Below are positions 22,658 through 34,900 of a stretch of 64,000 nucleotides of DNA, in pieces (position 1 is the first letter of the stretch; every line of letters starts with the position of its first letter). The notes below the pieces were generated by a model that did not search any database, had not been told where the DNA came from, and was given only the letters and a program-made list of their open reading frames with translations. The translations under genes and the position numbers were made by a program. Source of the stretch: Phanerochaete sordida (lineage: Eukaryota > Basidiomycota > Agaricomycetes > Polyporales > Phanerochaetaceae); contig BPQB01000001.1 in the NCBI GenBank assembly GCA_019973155.2, positions 1,736,001 to 1,800,000 of the forward strand. Reading direction: 5' to 3'.

Positions 22658-23690
22658 TCTGAACCGAGGACGGGACGGTGCAGGACGTGCAGGGCGTTGC
22701 AGTCGTGGTGGGGGTGTGAAAGTGAGTCTGGTCCCTGACAGGACGGGTGTTTCTCCTTAAAGAGTCTCAGAGGGGCCACCTCAACTGGGCGCCTAGCACG
22801 GGAAATGAGCCGGACGCGTCCCGTAACTCTTGTCACGTCGCGAATCGGAGATCGCCGTCACGCTGTCAACAAGCAAGCACACGCTCACGTGTCTTCCTCC
22901 CTGTACGCTTGACCTGCCTCTCCTTCGACCTCGTCGCGCGCAAAAATCGCAAGAAATTACTCAAAAATATCCTGGAGGTCGAGGGTGGCGATGACGGACG
23001 AAGGTGCTAGAAGCGTCTTCCAGCAACCCCGAGAAGCGCATCAAAACCACCCATTTCGTATTTTCCACATCACAACCGCGGGTCGCGGGTCGCGCAAACC
23101 TTTGGCGAATATGCTCCGCCACCCGACTGAGCCAGCCGTGGCCGTTCTCGCTACGCACTACGTCATCGCAAGCTCCGCACCTGGAAACCGTGTTGCAACG
23201 CCCTCCATTCAGCCCCGCTCTGTGGCGCGCGACTGTATGTAAAGAGTGCACCACAGCGCTCTCTTCGCGCACAGAACGCCGCCGCTCAAACTGGCCGTGG
23301 CATAGACGGCCGTAGTGAAAAATGGTCGACGTGACCAGTGACTCCGTTCCCGATCTGCCCGTTGTCAGGGTCCCAGTCCGCGACTCAAGCTATTGGCAGC
23401 CACGGTTAGGAGCGAGCGCGCAACGAGTCGGTTTCGTAATGCTGCTACTTATGAGCAGGCAGAACCCAGCGATAAAATATTCCGGAGCATCTTGGCTGTT
23501 GTACATGTGTGTCGAACACAGGCGCTTTCGCAGACATAGTCTCCTCTGTAGTCAGGTGTGAGGCTCGCGATAATTTGGATCCGACTATTTAAATACTTAC
23601 CTCAGGCAGAGATCCCGCTTCTCAGATCGCCCGTCCCATCTTCCGTTTTATCCCCAATCGAGCCTAGGTGAATTCCGTCCACCTCCCCAG
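22658..23690. other. promoter region of the nuclear GTPase; no gene seen
   Basis: About 1 kb upstream of the minus-strand GTPase start. Short frames on both strands lack protein-like composition. A plus-strand ATG at 23322 opens a 79-codon frame that could be a 5' exon of the ORF at 23691, but no splice path joins them in frame convincingly. Confidence 0.4.
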
Positions 23691-24007
23691 CAAACGATAA
23701 GTCTGCCTCCTCGTCGGCGCTCGATGAATACGCTTCAGACGATGATCCGTGGACGAGAGATTCGCCAATGTTACCGAGAATCGTCTCCGGAACCCTGAAG
23801 CCGACCGCCGAGAAACGAGAGCGCATCTGCGTCTGGGTGCGCTCGCTGGGTGACGCGTTGCAGTTTAGAGAGCGGAGGTTGATTATAAAGCGACAGATGA
23901 GGATTGGCGGCTACGTCGAGATGAGATGCAGCAGGCTCTATGCGGAAGCTAGACGGGAGACGTACCAGCACGAGCTGCAGTGGGCCGAGGACCGTGCTAG
24001 CCTGTGA
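23691..24007 (+). CDS. possible terminal exon of an unrecognised small protein
   Basis: After a CAG at 23688-23690, the frame to TGA at 24005-24007 gives about 105 residues with plausible composition. An acidic Ser-rich start (SALDEYASDDDPW) is followed by a basic helical region with many Arg and Glu (RERRLIIKRQMRIGGY, then EARRETYQHELQWAEDR). The first in-frame ATG is at 23768 and would leave 79 residues. No family is recognised. A minus-strand frame covers part of the same DNA (23602-23826), so the strand is not certain. Confidence 0.35.
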
Positions 24008-24138
24008 CAAGCTTTGCCTCAGTGCTCACGCGCAAAGACTTTTGGTCAAGAATGGCAGGCGCATACCGTGTTTCCATTGACAGCGTTCACCAGACGTGTG
24101 ACGTTCACAATCAATAGACATCTTCGGGTGGCCCATTG

Positions 24139-25300
24139 TCAATGTGCGCTCGCAACAGGTGAAAGATTCGCATACAGAAAATAGAGTGCTCCTGCAAGAT
24201 CATGTGAGCAGCGGGTACCACTGTGGCGGGTGTATACTTACCGTCTCGCAGAAGGTAGCCCGAGACAGAGAGCTTCATGTTCAGCTTCCGTCCTTCATTC
24301 CAATTGCTAAAAGTTTTGGCCCATGTCAGGAAAAGCACCAGTGCGTCGCCCGCTACGAGTGAGCCACGAGTAGCACAAACCACTAGGAAACGATCGCGCC
24401 ATCAGCTACTTTGCACCGTACCCATTAGAGCCACCTACATCTGAGAAGAACATCAGCGTAAGTCCACACAAACGATCCTTTTACATTTACATGGTTTGCG
24501 TTCGCGCCGAGTACGGGAATAGTGCAGTACATGACGAGGAGTCGTCTCCGACGGGCACATTCAGGTAGATGTACACAATATCATTGAACTATGGGACATT
24601 CAGCGTTCGATCGGCTAATTTGCTGCCACTGACTGACCAGGTTTGTAGCGAATGGTACCATCTCAAGGATGAGAACGATCGACGCTAGGACATAATTCTG
24701 CCCCCAGAGCGCGAACACTCGGAGGGCTAAAAATACTGAGGAAATGGGTCAGTGACGCTTTGTGAGATATTCAAGTATGAGAACAGAACGTACGTGCCAC
24801 CTGTAAGTCTGCTAGCAGGAAGAGGGTCTCCGAGATGATCATCAGCGGCATGCAGCTTTTCCCAGCGGGTGAGTTACAAGTCTCATTTATCTAGTTTATT
24901 CGAGGCACGTACTTCTAGCGTGAGAAAGCGAAGTCAGTCAATGCGGCGACCCTCCATTGAGCTGGTACTTACTGCCGGACTATGCGGAACAAGATTGAGT
25001 ACAGCCGACAGCACCATAACCCATCGCGTCGAAAGCAAGAGCAGAGACGTCGCCGTCCACGGCCGCCTCCACACCGTGTCGATCTCGAGCTGGATGGTGA
25101 TGAGGAACTCGTATGCAACCAGAGCTGCAGACAGATCAACATTAGTACGCGGTTCTCAGAATGTGAAATATACTACGAACCCGTCGTCGCCACAGTCGAG
25201 TACGTCCCATCTATGCTTTGGCCATGGAGTCAGCACAGAAGATAGTCGAGCAAGGAGCAGCCTACAGCAAAGTCAGGGCCTGAATGCTGAACGACGCCAT
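24139..25300 (-). CDS. DUF6533-type multi-pass membrane protein, model incomplete
   Basis: Exons recognised: 25181-25210, 24973-25124, 24794-24890, 24638-24735, 24491-24588, 24422-24434, 24242-24382 and 24139-24191. The second encodes the DUF6533 hallmark VAYEFLITIQLEID followed by VWRRPW and a membrane span. Further spans include MPLMIISETLFLLADLQ, LALRVFALWG and SLVAGDALVLFLTWAK. LLRDGALYF near the end matches the usual family ending, but the protein stops about ten residues later, shorter than most relatives. These agaricomycete proteins have a receptor-like seven-span layout and no established function. The 5' coding exon is unresolved (a candidate ATG lies at 25300). The junction between 24491-24588 and 24422-24434 is out of frame as read, so the gene may be decaying. 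Confidence 0.6.
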
Positions 25301-26036
25301 CGTGTCTGTCCGACAGGCTGCTCCTCCTGCTGCAGACGATAGCGGGGACGGAGAAGAAGAGACAGTGCACACGCATGAGCTTTGTGGAAATATATGTCTC
25401 ATTGCGCCTGGCTGTACCTCCATCTCCGACGGAGGAAGGCACTTCTGATGGATCTTCCCGCGAAGCTCGGCCAAGCTTCGAAGGCTGGGGCGCATCCTCG
25501 CATTGGTGGGCTTGCATTTCATTGCAGGTGGGCGCCGCCGCCGGAGTGTGATGCGCTCGCCCGCTATCATCAAGAGCTTGCACATCGGCGGTGTTGTTGC
25601 TCGGTGCTGCCATTCAGTTTACCAGGGCTGTGCGTATCGTCGGGCTCATATTTTCACCGGAGGTTTCCAGCGAGTGGCGGGTTGTCCGAGTCGGATGTAC
25701 TAGCTCATCTGGCGCTGGGAAAGCGCGCCCAGGGAGGGCTGGGGTCGCCACTGGCATGGTCGCGCCACGAGCAAGCGCATACATTTGCAGCTCCTGCCTC
25801 AGAAGGCGACCACTGCAACGAGATTCATGAGTACAGCATCGAAAGGGAGGACGATATCGATACCAATTACACTATGCAGACTGAGAGGTCCTTGCTGTCG
25901 ACGCCAAAAGCCTTCCCAATTTGCAGATGAGAGTCGCAAGATGTATGCGGGACAATAATATTCCATATCGTGCTGAAAATGCTAGGAGCTCGTTGCAAGA
26001 TATTCGATAGACTACCGAACTCGCCTCCCGCCTGCT
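25301..26036. other. intergenic; ORFs on both strands not convincing
   Basis: 736 bp between two minus-strand genes. A plus frame of 182 codons (25382-25930) and a minus frame of 127 codons (25230-25613) overlap here. Neither has family resemblance or splice support. The missing 5' exon of the DUF6533 gene could lie here. Confidence 0.4.
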
Positions 26037-28796
26037 TCACGGCCGCTGAGGCAACCAATGGCCCTTCAGCCCCTTCGCGACGTCCTCTTCTACCTTCGAG
26101 ACGGTCGGGAATTCCATCCGCGTCTGGTGGGCGATTGCGGAGCTTGCAATTGGTGCCCAGCCGATCTCGCTATTTGCACTGGCTGAGGTTGCGCCATGCA
26201 AAAGCAGGCGTGCTGTGGCGCCCGAAGGAAAGAAGGCGGAATCTGTTGGGACCACATCTGTAGAAGAGTCAACGGCGGACAGCGGTGGTGAGGAAGGTTC
26301 GGGTAGGGTAGCGTCGGATGCATGCAGAGTTTCGTCCATATCGTCGTGAAATTCTTCATCGTCGTATAACATTCCAGTCGGTGGTCTTTCCCTGAGCATT
26401 TCAGCTTCCAGAGGAAGGTCATCGTCCATTCCGGCCTCGTCACCGCGGAACTCCAGGCGTCGTCCAGTATCCACCTCCTCTGTGAAGGCGTAGAAGTGTT
26501 CGCCGGAGAGATGATGATCAGAGAATAGCTGTAGAGCATCTTCGTAAAGCGGTGGCCCGAGCTCCATGTCAAAATCTTCCTCGTCCAGGGGAGTCTCTGC
26601 ATAGTCTTCTGCAAGCTCTGAGATAGCGTCATAGAGGTAGTCCGAGGCCACTAGGACATCAAGAGGACTACCACGATAAGCGTCGAGGTCGCCCAAGTCG
26701 TGCACATCGTCTGAGTATCGCTCCGCCGAAGTTTCGTCATCTAGGAGCAGCCTACTCGCAGGGACAAAGCCTGGATGCAGGTGACGAGGGAGGGGATCCG
26801 AGTCTTCCGCAAACATCACTTCGCCAGCCTGATCGACACCAGGTAGCTCTTGATCCAAGGTCAAATACGAGAGAGCGGGAGAGCTGTATCGAGAGCCAGA
26901 AAAAGAAAGTGCGTATGATTGCCCAGGCATGGATAATGGCCGCGACGAAAGCGTAGCACCGAGTTCTTCATTCTCCAGAGGATCAGCAGAGCTAATAGTA
27001 GGAGTAGTCAAAGTCTCATGACGACGAATAGACTGCGAGTGGTTGTCGACAGATGATGTTTGACTTTGAGGGCGTACGGGAGAGGCTAGTCGTGCCGGCT
27101 CTGGAAGGGAGGGTGTTCCAAAGTATTTCGACTGCGTCAGACCCGGTATTGAGACTGCAGGCGGTTGCGCCCCAGGAAGCTGAGATGCGGACTGCGAAGG
27201 GCACAGAGAGAGGAAAGATCTTGCTTGATCTGCAGAGTTCTCTTGACGCGTTGTATCGCCCTGAGTGTCCTGAGGGCTCGTCAGAGTAACAGGTCGGTGG
27301 GGCAAGCCTTGCAAATTCCATGTAGCGGCAACATCGAGGAGAACGGTCCCGTTCTTCGTCGGGGCCTTTGAAGGCGCGATGTTGGACGTCTCTGCGTCAG
27401 ACGCCGCCTCATGCGCACCGTCAAGGACGCAGCTTGACTTCTCGATATCCCAAACGGGAGACCGGGCTCTCGGGCGCGAAGTCTGTTCGGCACTCGTGCG
27501 TTCCGTTCCGTGATCTTCGACTGAGCCCTCGTCACCCTGTATAGCCTTCCCCGCTACTTGGTCATGCTCGTAGTTGCATATCTTGAACTTCTTCTTCGGC
27601 TGCTTGCAACTCGTTCTCGACGAAGTATCTGTTGAAACGCCATCATCAGTGGCAGATCTTGCGCCGTCAACGCTTCGGCTTCTGCATCGACTAGTACGGA
27701 TGTTCCTCTCTTCTCTGAGAGTTTGACCGAGGAACTCGAGTTCGGACCATGCAGCTGTTGTGGATTCTGTGGCAAGCTACGTCAGAGGAGGAAAGAGTGA
27801 CTGCGACTATCGTACTCTTCTTTGGCTTGGAGACGGAAGTCTTTGCGGATGCTTTGCCTTTGTGAAATACGCCGTACGACGGCTTCAACTGGTGCTTGGC
27901 TCAGCAGCTGGTCATCCGCAGTGGAATGTACGTACCGTGAGCCTCCCTTTGCCGACATTGGTAGCAGAGAACCCATGCATGAGCGCGAGCCCTGCAGCCA
28001 GGTTCACCACCTTTCCCTTCGACTTGCGCTCCCTGCGCTCTTTCCTGTCTCGTTGTTGGGCCGAAGACGCGGCGTCCTCGGACTCTTTCACCTCGTCATG
28101 GGTATTGGAGCTGACGATGGCTTTCTTGACCCGACGCCTCTCACGCCTGTCTGCCAAGACTGAGGCGTGTAAGAATTGGTCATGAACGAGGAGGAGACTG
28201 CGCCACGCACTCCGTCCACGTTCAGACCCTTCGGGGCTTCGTTCACGTTTGCGGGCCGACTTTGTCTCTCGACTTTCTTTGGACTTGAGATACTGGTCCA
28301 GCTTATTGGGAGAGCGAGCGCGGACGACATCCGCGCCTGACTTCTTGCGTGTGTTCCGATTGTCGGCAGAAGTGCCGCCTTTCGGTCTGACGTGGGGTGG
28401 TACCGTGCTGCTCGAGGCTTCGACTTGCTGCTGCTTGCGGCGCGGGTTCTCGTGGGCTTCCGTTGTATTTCGCTCACTCTTCTTGTGCTGTTTCTTCTGG
28501 GCTTTGGCCTCGGGAGGCTCAGGGACTCTGGCTTTCAGCCTCGGCGTACTGAAACCTGCCTCCTCTGCGTTATACACATCGCGCCTCTCTACCTGCTCCA
28601 AGTCAAGATCTCCTCTCTCCAAGGCCAGCTGAGCCTTGCGCCCCTCCTTCACGAAGTGGCTGCGATAGGTGTTCTGTGAGCGAATATATGACTGGAGGAA
28701 GTGCTTCTTGTCGAGGTGGGCAAGGGCGGTAGATGTCAAGAGAGTGGAAGTCAGGTTCTGCGATGTGGCAGTATCTTGCGAGTTAGGCACAAGCAT
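26037..28796 (-). CDS. 887-residue disordered protein, basic N-half and acidic C-half
   Basis: Three exons (27936-28796, 27816-27888, 26037-27766) encode 887 residues in one clean frame; the start ATG is at 28796. The first 290 residues are strongly basic with many Lys/Arg/Glu clusters (KKQHKKSER, ARKRERSPEGSERGR, RRERRRVKKA) and look nuclear. The middle is mixed and Ser-rich. The last 300 residues are acidic, with repeated Asp/Glu clusters around Leu and Tyr (SDDVHDLGDLDAY, LDEEDFDMELG). The layout resembles a chromatin or transcription regulator, but no domain is recognised and this is inference only. It is divergent from the first kinase-like gene across 307 bp. Confidence 0.75.
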
Positions 28797-29041
28797 TTGG
28801 AAAGCCAGTGGTGTATGGAGTCGTCATTGAGTCGCGTCGGATGGCGAAGGCAAGTCTCACTGTCAGCGTCGCGCGTCGTCCTTCCTCTCGGGCGCTACAC
28901 CAGTGCTGCCGCCGTATTAGGCAGGTGCTGCGATTCAATATTCAGCGATATCATTTTGTAAGCTTTGTGAAACTGCATCAGCCGGTGGCCAACAGCCGAT
29001 TGATCAGGCTACGATCATTCATTGTTCCCTCTACAACGTCG

Positions 29042-29047
29042 TATAAG
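29042..29047 (+). promoter_or_regulatory. TATA-like element of the pseudokinase gene
   Basis: TATAAG lies about 60 bp before the ATG at 29104, in the 307-bp divergent intergenic region 28797-29103. The second copy has a TTTAAATA element at the same distance (30542-30549 before 30601). Confidence 0.4.
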
Positions 29048-29103
29048 TACCAGGGGCAGACGGCGTAGTCACCAACCACTTTCCTCCCCTACCCTCCTCC
29101 AAT

Positions 29104-30181
29104 ATGAGTCTTCCAGAATCCACTACTGCTCATAGAGCAATCGATCTCTTGCTCGCGTATCCAGAGCAAAACCCTTTCGACTTTCAGCCTCCAATCTACA
29201 ACCTCACTCCTCGCGAAGACCCACTCGAGTCGTTCGATACGCCCGAGCTAAAGGCTGCTGCACTGGCCATCGCACAACGGACCGCCGTCAATGTCGTCAT
29301 GAAAATGCATGGCACCAATCCGTTGCTCGCTGCCACCAGCGATCGCAACCGTGCGGAAGCGGGGCAGACCCCGATGACGGCGTACCAAAGGCCGCCGCCA
29401 CTTTCAGAGGCTACACTGCCAGAGACCATCGAGTTCATCGATGAATTGAATCAAAATGGGCACAGAACGATCTTCGTCGTCCGCCTCAATAACGAACTCC
29501 GCGTGCTGAAAGTCGTATGTTCACCCCCATGGCTGGTTCTGTATACTGTCTTATCTCGCTGTCTCTAGTATCCCGATAGGACGCGGTACCCCAATTCGAG
29601 TGAACCCGACCCAAGAGAATCGTTCGACAACGAAGCCCGAGCATACGCTCACCTTCTTCACTACGGCGCATGTGCTAAGGGCACTGTACCCATGTGCTTT
29701 GGATGGTCAAGACTCTCCGAGGCTCATGTTCAGGCCATCTTGGACATGCCAGATCTTTCCGATCATGCCGCAGACCTCGAGTTTGAGAATGGCGAGCTCC
29801 CCAAAGTCATCGTTCTGGAATATTTCCCCAAGGCGGAAACGATGTCCATCGCGAACGTTACCCGCCCCATTGCCGACAAGGCTCTCCGAGCTCTGCACGA
29901 TATTCACGCGGCTTATGTGGAGCACGGCGACATCCACGGCCGCAGCATACTGGTGCTTCCTGAAGAGCGCGTCGTCTGGATAAATTTCAACAGCTCGAGA
30001 ACAGCGTCCGCAAGGAAATTTACTAGGTCAGAGCTCTTCACGGAACTTAGGCAGGCGTGGGACTACTTTTACATGTCAATGGTACGCCGCACTCCTCCCT
30101 ACGCACATTTTCAGACGGTCAATGATGTTTCCCGTTCAGATCCCTGACAAGCGCATCGGCTTTACTCAGTGGGTCGGGTGA
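29104..30181 (+). CDS. kinase-like protein, copy 1, active-site residues lost (pseudokinase)
   Basis: Three exons (29104-29514, 29569-30081, 30140-30181) encode 321 residues. It belongs to a fungal kinase-like family that I cannot name more closely. The fold landmarks align exactly with the tandem copy at 30601-31678: a candidate ATP-binding Lys in ELRVLKV (about residue 136), an alpha-C Glu in NEARAYAHLL, and the loop EHGDIHGRS. Here the Asn that normally ends the catalytic loop is Ser (about 263), and the metal-binding Asp of the DFG-like motif is Asn (INFN, about 276). The reading frame and all splice sites are intact, so the protein is probably made. It likely has no phosphotransfer activity and may be a decoy or regulator of its neighbour. 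Confidence 0.8.
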
Positions 30182-30600
30182 TGCACTTGTCTCGTAACCC
30201 TTGCGACGCTCCTACACATCGTCTAAGCTGATATCTTATCGACTATTGTTAGCTGCTGCATGTCGACTGTCATACCGATTGTCCCTGATTATGCAGCATG
30301 AGTCAAACGTGTACACGGCTCCCTTTGTCAGACATATGCTCCTGGTACCATGTAAATGAGTCAATGCAACGTCTCCAATGCGTGTAAGAATCTCAGGCAG
30401 TGGTATTATTCTGTAGCATATGCTCATTCAAAGATTCACGAGCCATCGCGGCGTATCTGAGGTTCCCCACCACTAGTTGGGTACCATGGATCGGGGAAGC
30501 ATGTGCAGAAAATCTTTGACATGATGCCTCGTGACCACACGTTTAAATATACCCAGAGCAAATTTGTGGCGGCGGACCTACTCCCTTGTTTACGTCCACC
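30182..30600. other. spacer between tandem kinase-like genes, promoter of copy 2
   Basis: 419 bp with no gene. It ends in a TTTAAATA element (30542-30549) 52-59 bp before the copy-2 start codon, in an AT-rich setting. Confidence 0.45.
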
Positions 30601-31678
30601 ATGGATTTTCCAGAGAGCACCACATCTCACAGGGCAATCGATCTGCTACTCTCGTACCCAGAACAGAGTCCCTTCGACCTTCAGCCCGCTGTGTTCAATC
30701 TCATTCCACAACCTGATCCACTCGAATCGTTCGATACACCTGCGGTGAAGGAGGCCGCTCTGGCCGTCGCCCGAAGTTCGGCTGTCAATATCTTCATGCT
30801 CATGCACGGCACAAACCCATTGCTGCTCGTCGACAATGATTTCGCCCACGCTCGGGCGAAACAAACCAAGATGACGGCATACCACACGCCACCCCGGCTC
30901 CCCGAAGTCCCGCTCCCAGAGACACTCGAAATCATCAAGGAGCTGAACCCAGACGGACACACTCCGATCTTCCTCGTTTGCGTGGATGGCAACCTCCGAG
31001 TTATGAAGACGGTACGCTCGTGTTGATTCTCTGGCCTGCATCGTTGACTGATCGTCCCCCTCCCTAGTTTCCCGATAGAGCGCGGTATGGGAAATCGGAC
31101 GCTGGGGACCCGAGAGATTTGTTCAACGCCGAAGCCCAGGCATACGCGCATTTGCTGCATTACGGCGTTTGCGCCAAGGGTGTAGTGCCTATGTGCTACG
31201 GCTGGGCAAGGCTATCCGATGCTCACATTGAGACCATTATGGATATGCCAGACGCGTCGTTCCGCGCTCTGGATCTCCAGTTTCACAACGGCGACCTCCC
31301 CAGGGCCATCATGCTCGAGTTTTTCCCTGACGCCGACATCATGTCTATCAAGAACGTCACTATGTCCATTGCAGAGAAGGCTTTCCGAGCTCTGCATGAC
31401 ATCCACAAGGCTTACGTCGAACACGGCGACGTTCACCGGCGCAACATACTCTTGCTCCCCGATGAGCGCGTCGTGTGGGTAGACTTCGACAACTCAAGGA
31501 CGGCGTCGTCAAGGAAGCTAACTAGATCGGACCTTTACGAAGAGCTCATGCAAGGATGGGAATATATGTACATGTCTATGGTGCGTCCTATTCATCACGC
31601 GAGTCTCCAGACGGCTGCTGACGCACATGCCTCCAGATCCCTGACAAGCGCATTGGTTTCATCCAATGGCTCGGCTGA
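30601..31678 (+). CDS. kinase-like protein, copy 2, canonical residues present
   Basis: Three exons (30601-31011, 31068-31580, 31637-31678) have lengths identical to copy 1 (411, 513 and 42 nt) and give 321 residues. The start at 30601 is preceded by CCACC. It keeps NLRVMKT (Lys about 136), AEAQAYAHLL (candidate alpha-C Glu), the catalytic loop HGDVHRRN (Asp 258, Asn 263) and VDFDNS (Asp 276) in place of DFG. Phosphotransfer activity is therefore plausible, on a protein or a small molecule as in the aminoglycoside/choline kinase side of the superfamily. Identical intron positions and phases show a tandem duplication. The frame runs on past the last donor to 32192 if intron 2 is not spliced. 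Confidence 0.8.
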
Positions 31679-31927
31679 CCCACGTTGTAGCGTGCTCTCT
31701 CAACTGTGTTTGCTCGGTCCTTGTCTCATCCATCTCCCAGAGGACGCCACTTGGGCTGCCACTTGTCGCTCATACTGTTCGCATAGCTCGTATACATCGT
31801 GGAATCAAACTCTCCGGGATTATCCAAACGGCGAGATTCAGCAGCCTTTTCTCTCGACTTCCATACGTCGTGATTGTGAGCGAGCACGTCAGGCAACGTA
31901 TGTTTTATGGTGCGACCACCTGCATCA

Positions 31928-34900
31928 TCAAGGGTCGACTTCATATCCTAGTTTATGCACTTTTGCTTGTGTCTTCCTGCCCTGCGAGTTAGCCTTCTGC
32001 GTCTTGCAATCGCAAGCTCGTGCAAGGAATTCGGAATCCTTTGTAAGAGCATCAAGCGCGAGTGTCGCCGCCTTGCGCATGGAGAGATTCGAAGTCGGCT
32101 CGACGGCGCTAGCCACCGTGACTTCGTGGACGATGACTGGCGTAGATTACATTTCAGGTTCAGCTATGCAACTAGACAAGGCCGGTTACTAACCTTCGCA
32201 GCGCACTTCCTTTCCGAGATTCGTCTTGCGCATGACATGTTGTTGACAACCTTCCGCCTGGAGTAGCTCGAAGAGTGACTTGCTTGGGTGTGTCGCGAGG
32301 GTGTGCAGACGGATATGCCGGCCATAGAAAGGCCGCAAAACCCTCTCGAAGAACGTCTCAACTCCACGAGTCTCAAAATGGTCCGAGACGTAGATCGCGC
32401 CGATGATAGCCTCGACTAGATCGGCAAGTGACTGCGGTGCAGCAATCAGTCGTCAAATCTCGCAGAGTGCTACATCTGACGGACCTTTGGAGCGTCGAGT
32501 TCAAGCCAAAATTGGTTCGGCAGGCGACTTTCTGCCTCGGCGTCGCGATATTCTTGATCGCTAAGTGCGATGATCTTCTGTGCGTACAGTTTGATGGCAG
32601 AAGCAACCTCCTTGGACGAACACCGGATATACTCATGAAGGCCGCTGTGGACAGCGACAGCTGCGAGCGCTGTGTTAGACACCATTGCGGCCTAGAGGAC
32701 AATCAGCGGCAATATGAGTGTCATTAGGATAGGTTCGTACCTTCAGTAGGGAGAGCCCTCCGGGCGAGAGATGCGGGTAAGCCTGGAAGATATACCACGC
32801 CACGTCTACACAGAAGTTAGCGTGAAGAGGAGCGCGAGTGCACCATAGAAGCAACCCACTGAAGTCCAAAATCCCATCGCCTAGGAACTCGAGACGGTCG
32901 TAGCTTGCGGCCTTCTGGCCGGATAGAGATCCGTGAGTCTAGTCGGATCAGCGCAAGGTCGAGCTATTTTGGCTATAGAGCCTTACCAACGCTTCGGTCA
33001 GGAGTGCAGGTACAATGGATTCAACTCCGGTGATCGCTCCGATGGCCTTGAATATCTTCGCAGGTAGATTGGAAAGCGTCGTGCTCGATGGTAAGTTTGC
33101 TGTGTAAACTCTCCAGAAGTCGTTAATCTCGCTAATCTCAGGCAAATTGAAGTTAAGTCGCTTCATCACTAGCAAGACGTTCCCCATGCCGCCATGGCGA
33201 AATGCGGCCCCTACGATAGCCTCGACAACATCTGCTACCGTCTGGAACGATGAAAAGAGGTCAATAGAAGGATTCGTGAACCGTGAGGGAAAGCGTACTT
33301 TGTCGCCAATCCACTGGACACCTTGTTCGTCCTGCAATCTCTGCTGCTTTCCACGACGCCGACTGTCAGGTGGATCCTCCGCACCCTTCTTCTCCGCATC
33401 ATCTTGATGGAGGATATATGGCGCCCAGAGCTTGACCACCATGGGCTTGCTCTGGATCCACGGTGTTAGGCCTGCCGTCATGGCGTGCTCGTGGAGTGTC
33501 CTGTTGCTGACAGCGAGCGAGCGAGCAGCATTGAGGGCACCTTCACGCTTTGTCGGCATCGTGACGAAGAAGTACGTGGACAGAATGTCTTTCAGGATGG
33601 TGTCGCCTACAATCGATCATGTTAGCGTAGACCAAGATAGTCTGCAAGGTTCAAATTCACCGAGAAGCTCAAGGCGCTCGTAATCCTTTTCCACGTTTGC
33701 AGATACTGGAGTCACAGCCTGGAGAAGGTCGGCTTCTCCAATGGCGTCGCAAAAATACGAGGCCCTCATCTCCTTGGTCAGCAGCATTCGGTCCATCATA
33801 TGAGTGACAGAAGGAAGGAGCAGTGCAGTCCGCCATACTCTGCCAAACGCGATGAGCTTAGCCGCAGATAATCTCAACGCCACTAACCTTGAGGGCAGAA
33901 CGAATCTGTGGCAGAGCTCAGGGATCAACACTGTGCAGTGTGAGCTATGGAACTGTCTCGCACGAACGCATTCAACTCACATCTGGCAGGGTTCTTGGCG
34001 GTAGGGACGGCCTTCGATGCCGGAGCCAACGTATCCACCACCGGAGGTGCGAGCGACACTTCGATCAGCGGCTGGTTGTGGTCTTTCAATCCTTGAAAGT
34101 CCTTCACGCGAGACTTGCAATATTCAAGGTACGTCGCAGGTTCAACGTCTGCCTACGGGCTATCATCCAGTGATATCCATCTCGGGGCGAAAGATCGCGA
34201 CTCACCGAGCTCGATTCCATCTTGCTGTGGGGCGATAAATCCGGCCGAAGACGAAGCACGTAGTGCCTATTTGTGAATTCGACCGCTCGATCCTGGACCA
34301 CACAGTCTTCCAGAGTTTCCTCGGTGAGGACCCCGCCATCGGGTACCAACTTCGTCGCCCAACGCTGCGCCCCCTCGGTGACCTGATGCCACGCAATATG
34401 CCGATCCACCTTCGGAAGCTGCCAAGGAGCCAGTTCGGATGGGTTCGGATCCCATGTGCTGTCCAGCGGTGCGAGGTAGTAGCAGATGTCTTGCTCAGTA
34501 CATTCGAGTGGCTTGTTCGTCAGAGCGCGAGAGACGCGTAGCGTGTATCGCAGGAGAAGCTCTCGCTTCTTGTCGTCGAGCTCAAACGGTGCACAGAGTT
34601 GGAATCGCACAATGGCCTTCTCTCCATTCGAGAACACGGGAAACGCTTCGAAGGCCGGTGGGGGAAGTCGTGTGAGGATAACCATGGGGGCGTGGGGACC
34701 ATCCCTGAAGGTGCCGACGGGATTGATGGACACGACCAGAGGATAAGAGCGCGAAGATATGGTGCGTAGTGCGCGTGTCCAGAACGACGGCTGCTTCCGA
34801 GGGTAGCATCGGGTGTTGGTGCTGTGATTCGCTTGCCTGACTTCATGCCCGTCCAGCGTTGAGTTGGACGCGTCGCCCAGCTCGCAGTTGGTGGAAAAGA

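Noticed and set aside
25382..25930. 182-codon plus-strand ORF between two minus genes
   Set aside because: No domain, signal peptide or intron evidence, and it overlaps competing frames.
31119..32192. 357-codon ORF extending past the kinase-like copy 2
   Set aside because: It is read-through of the last intron; the spliced form matches copy 1 exactly, including the 42-nt last exon.
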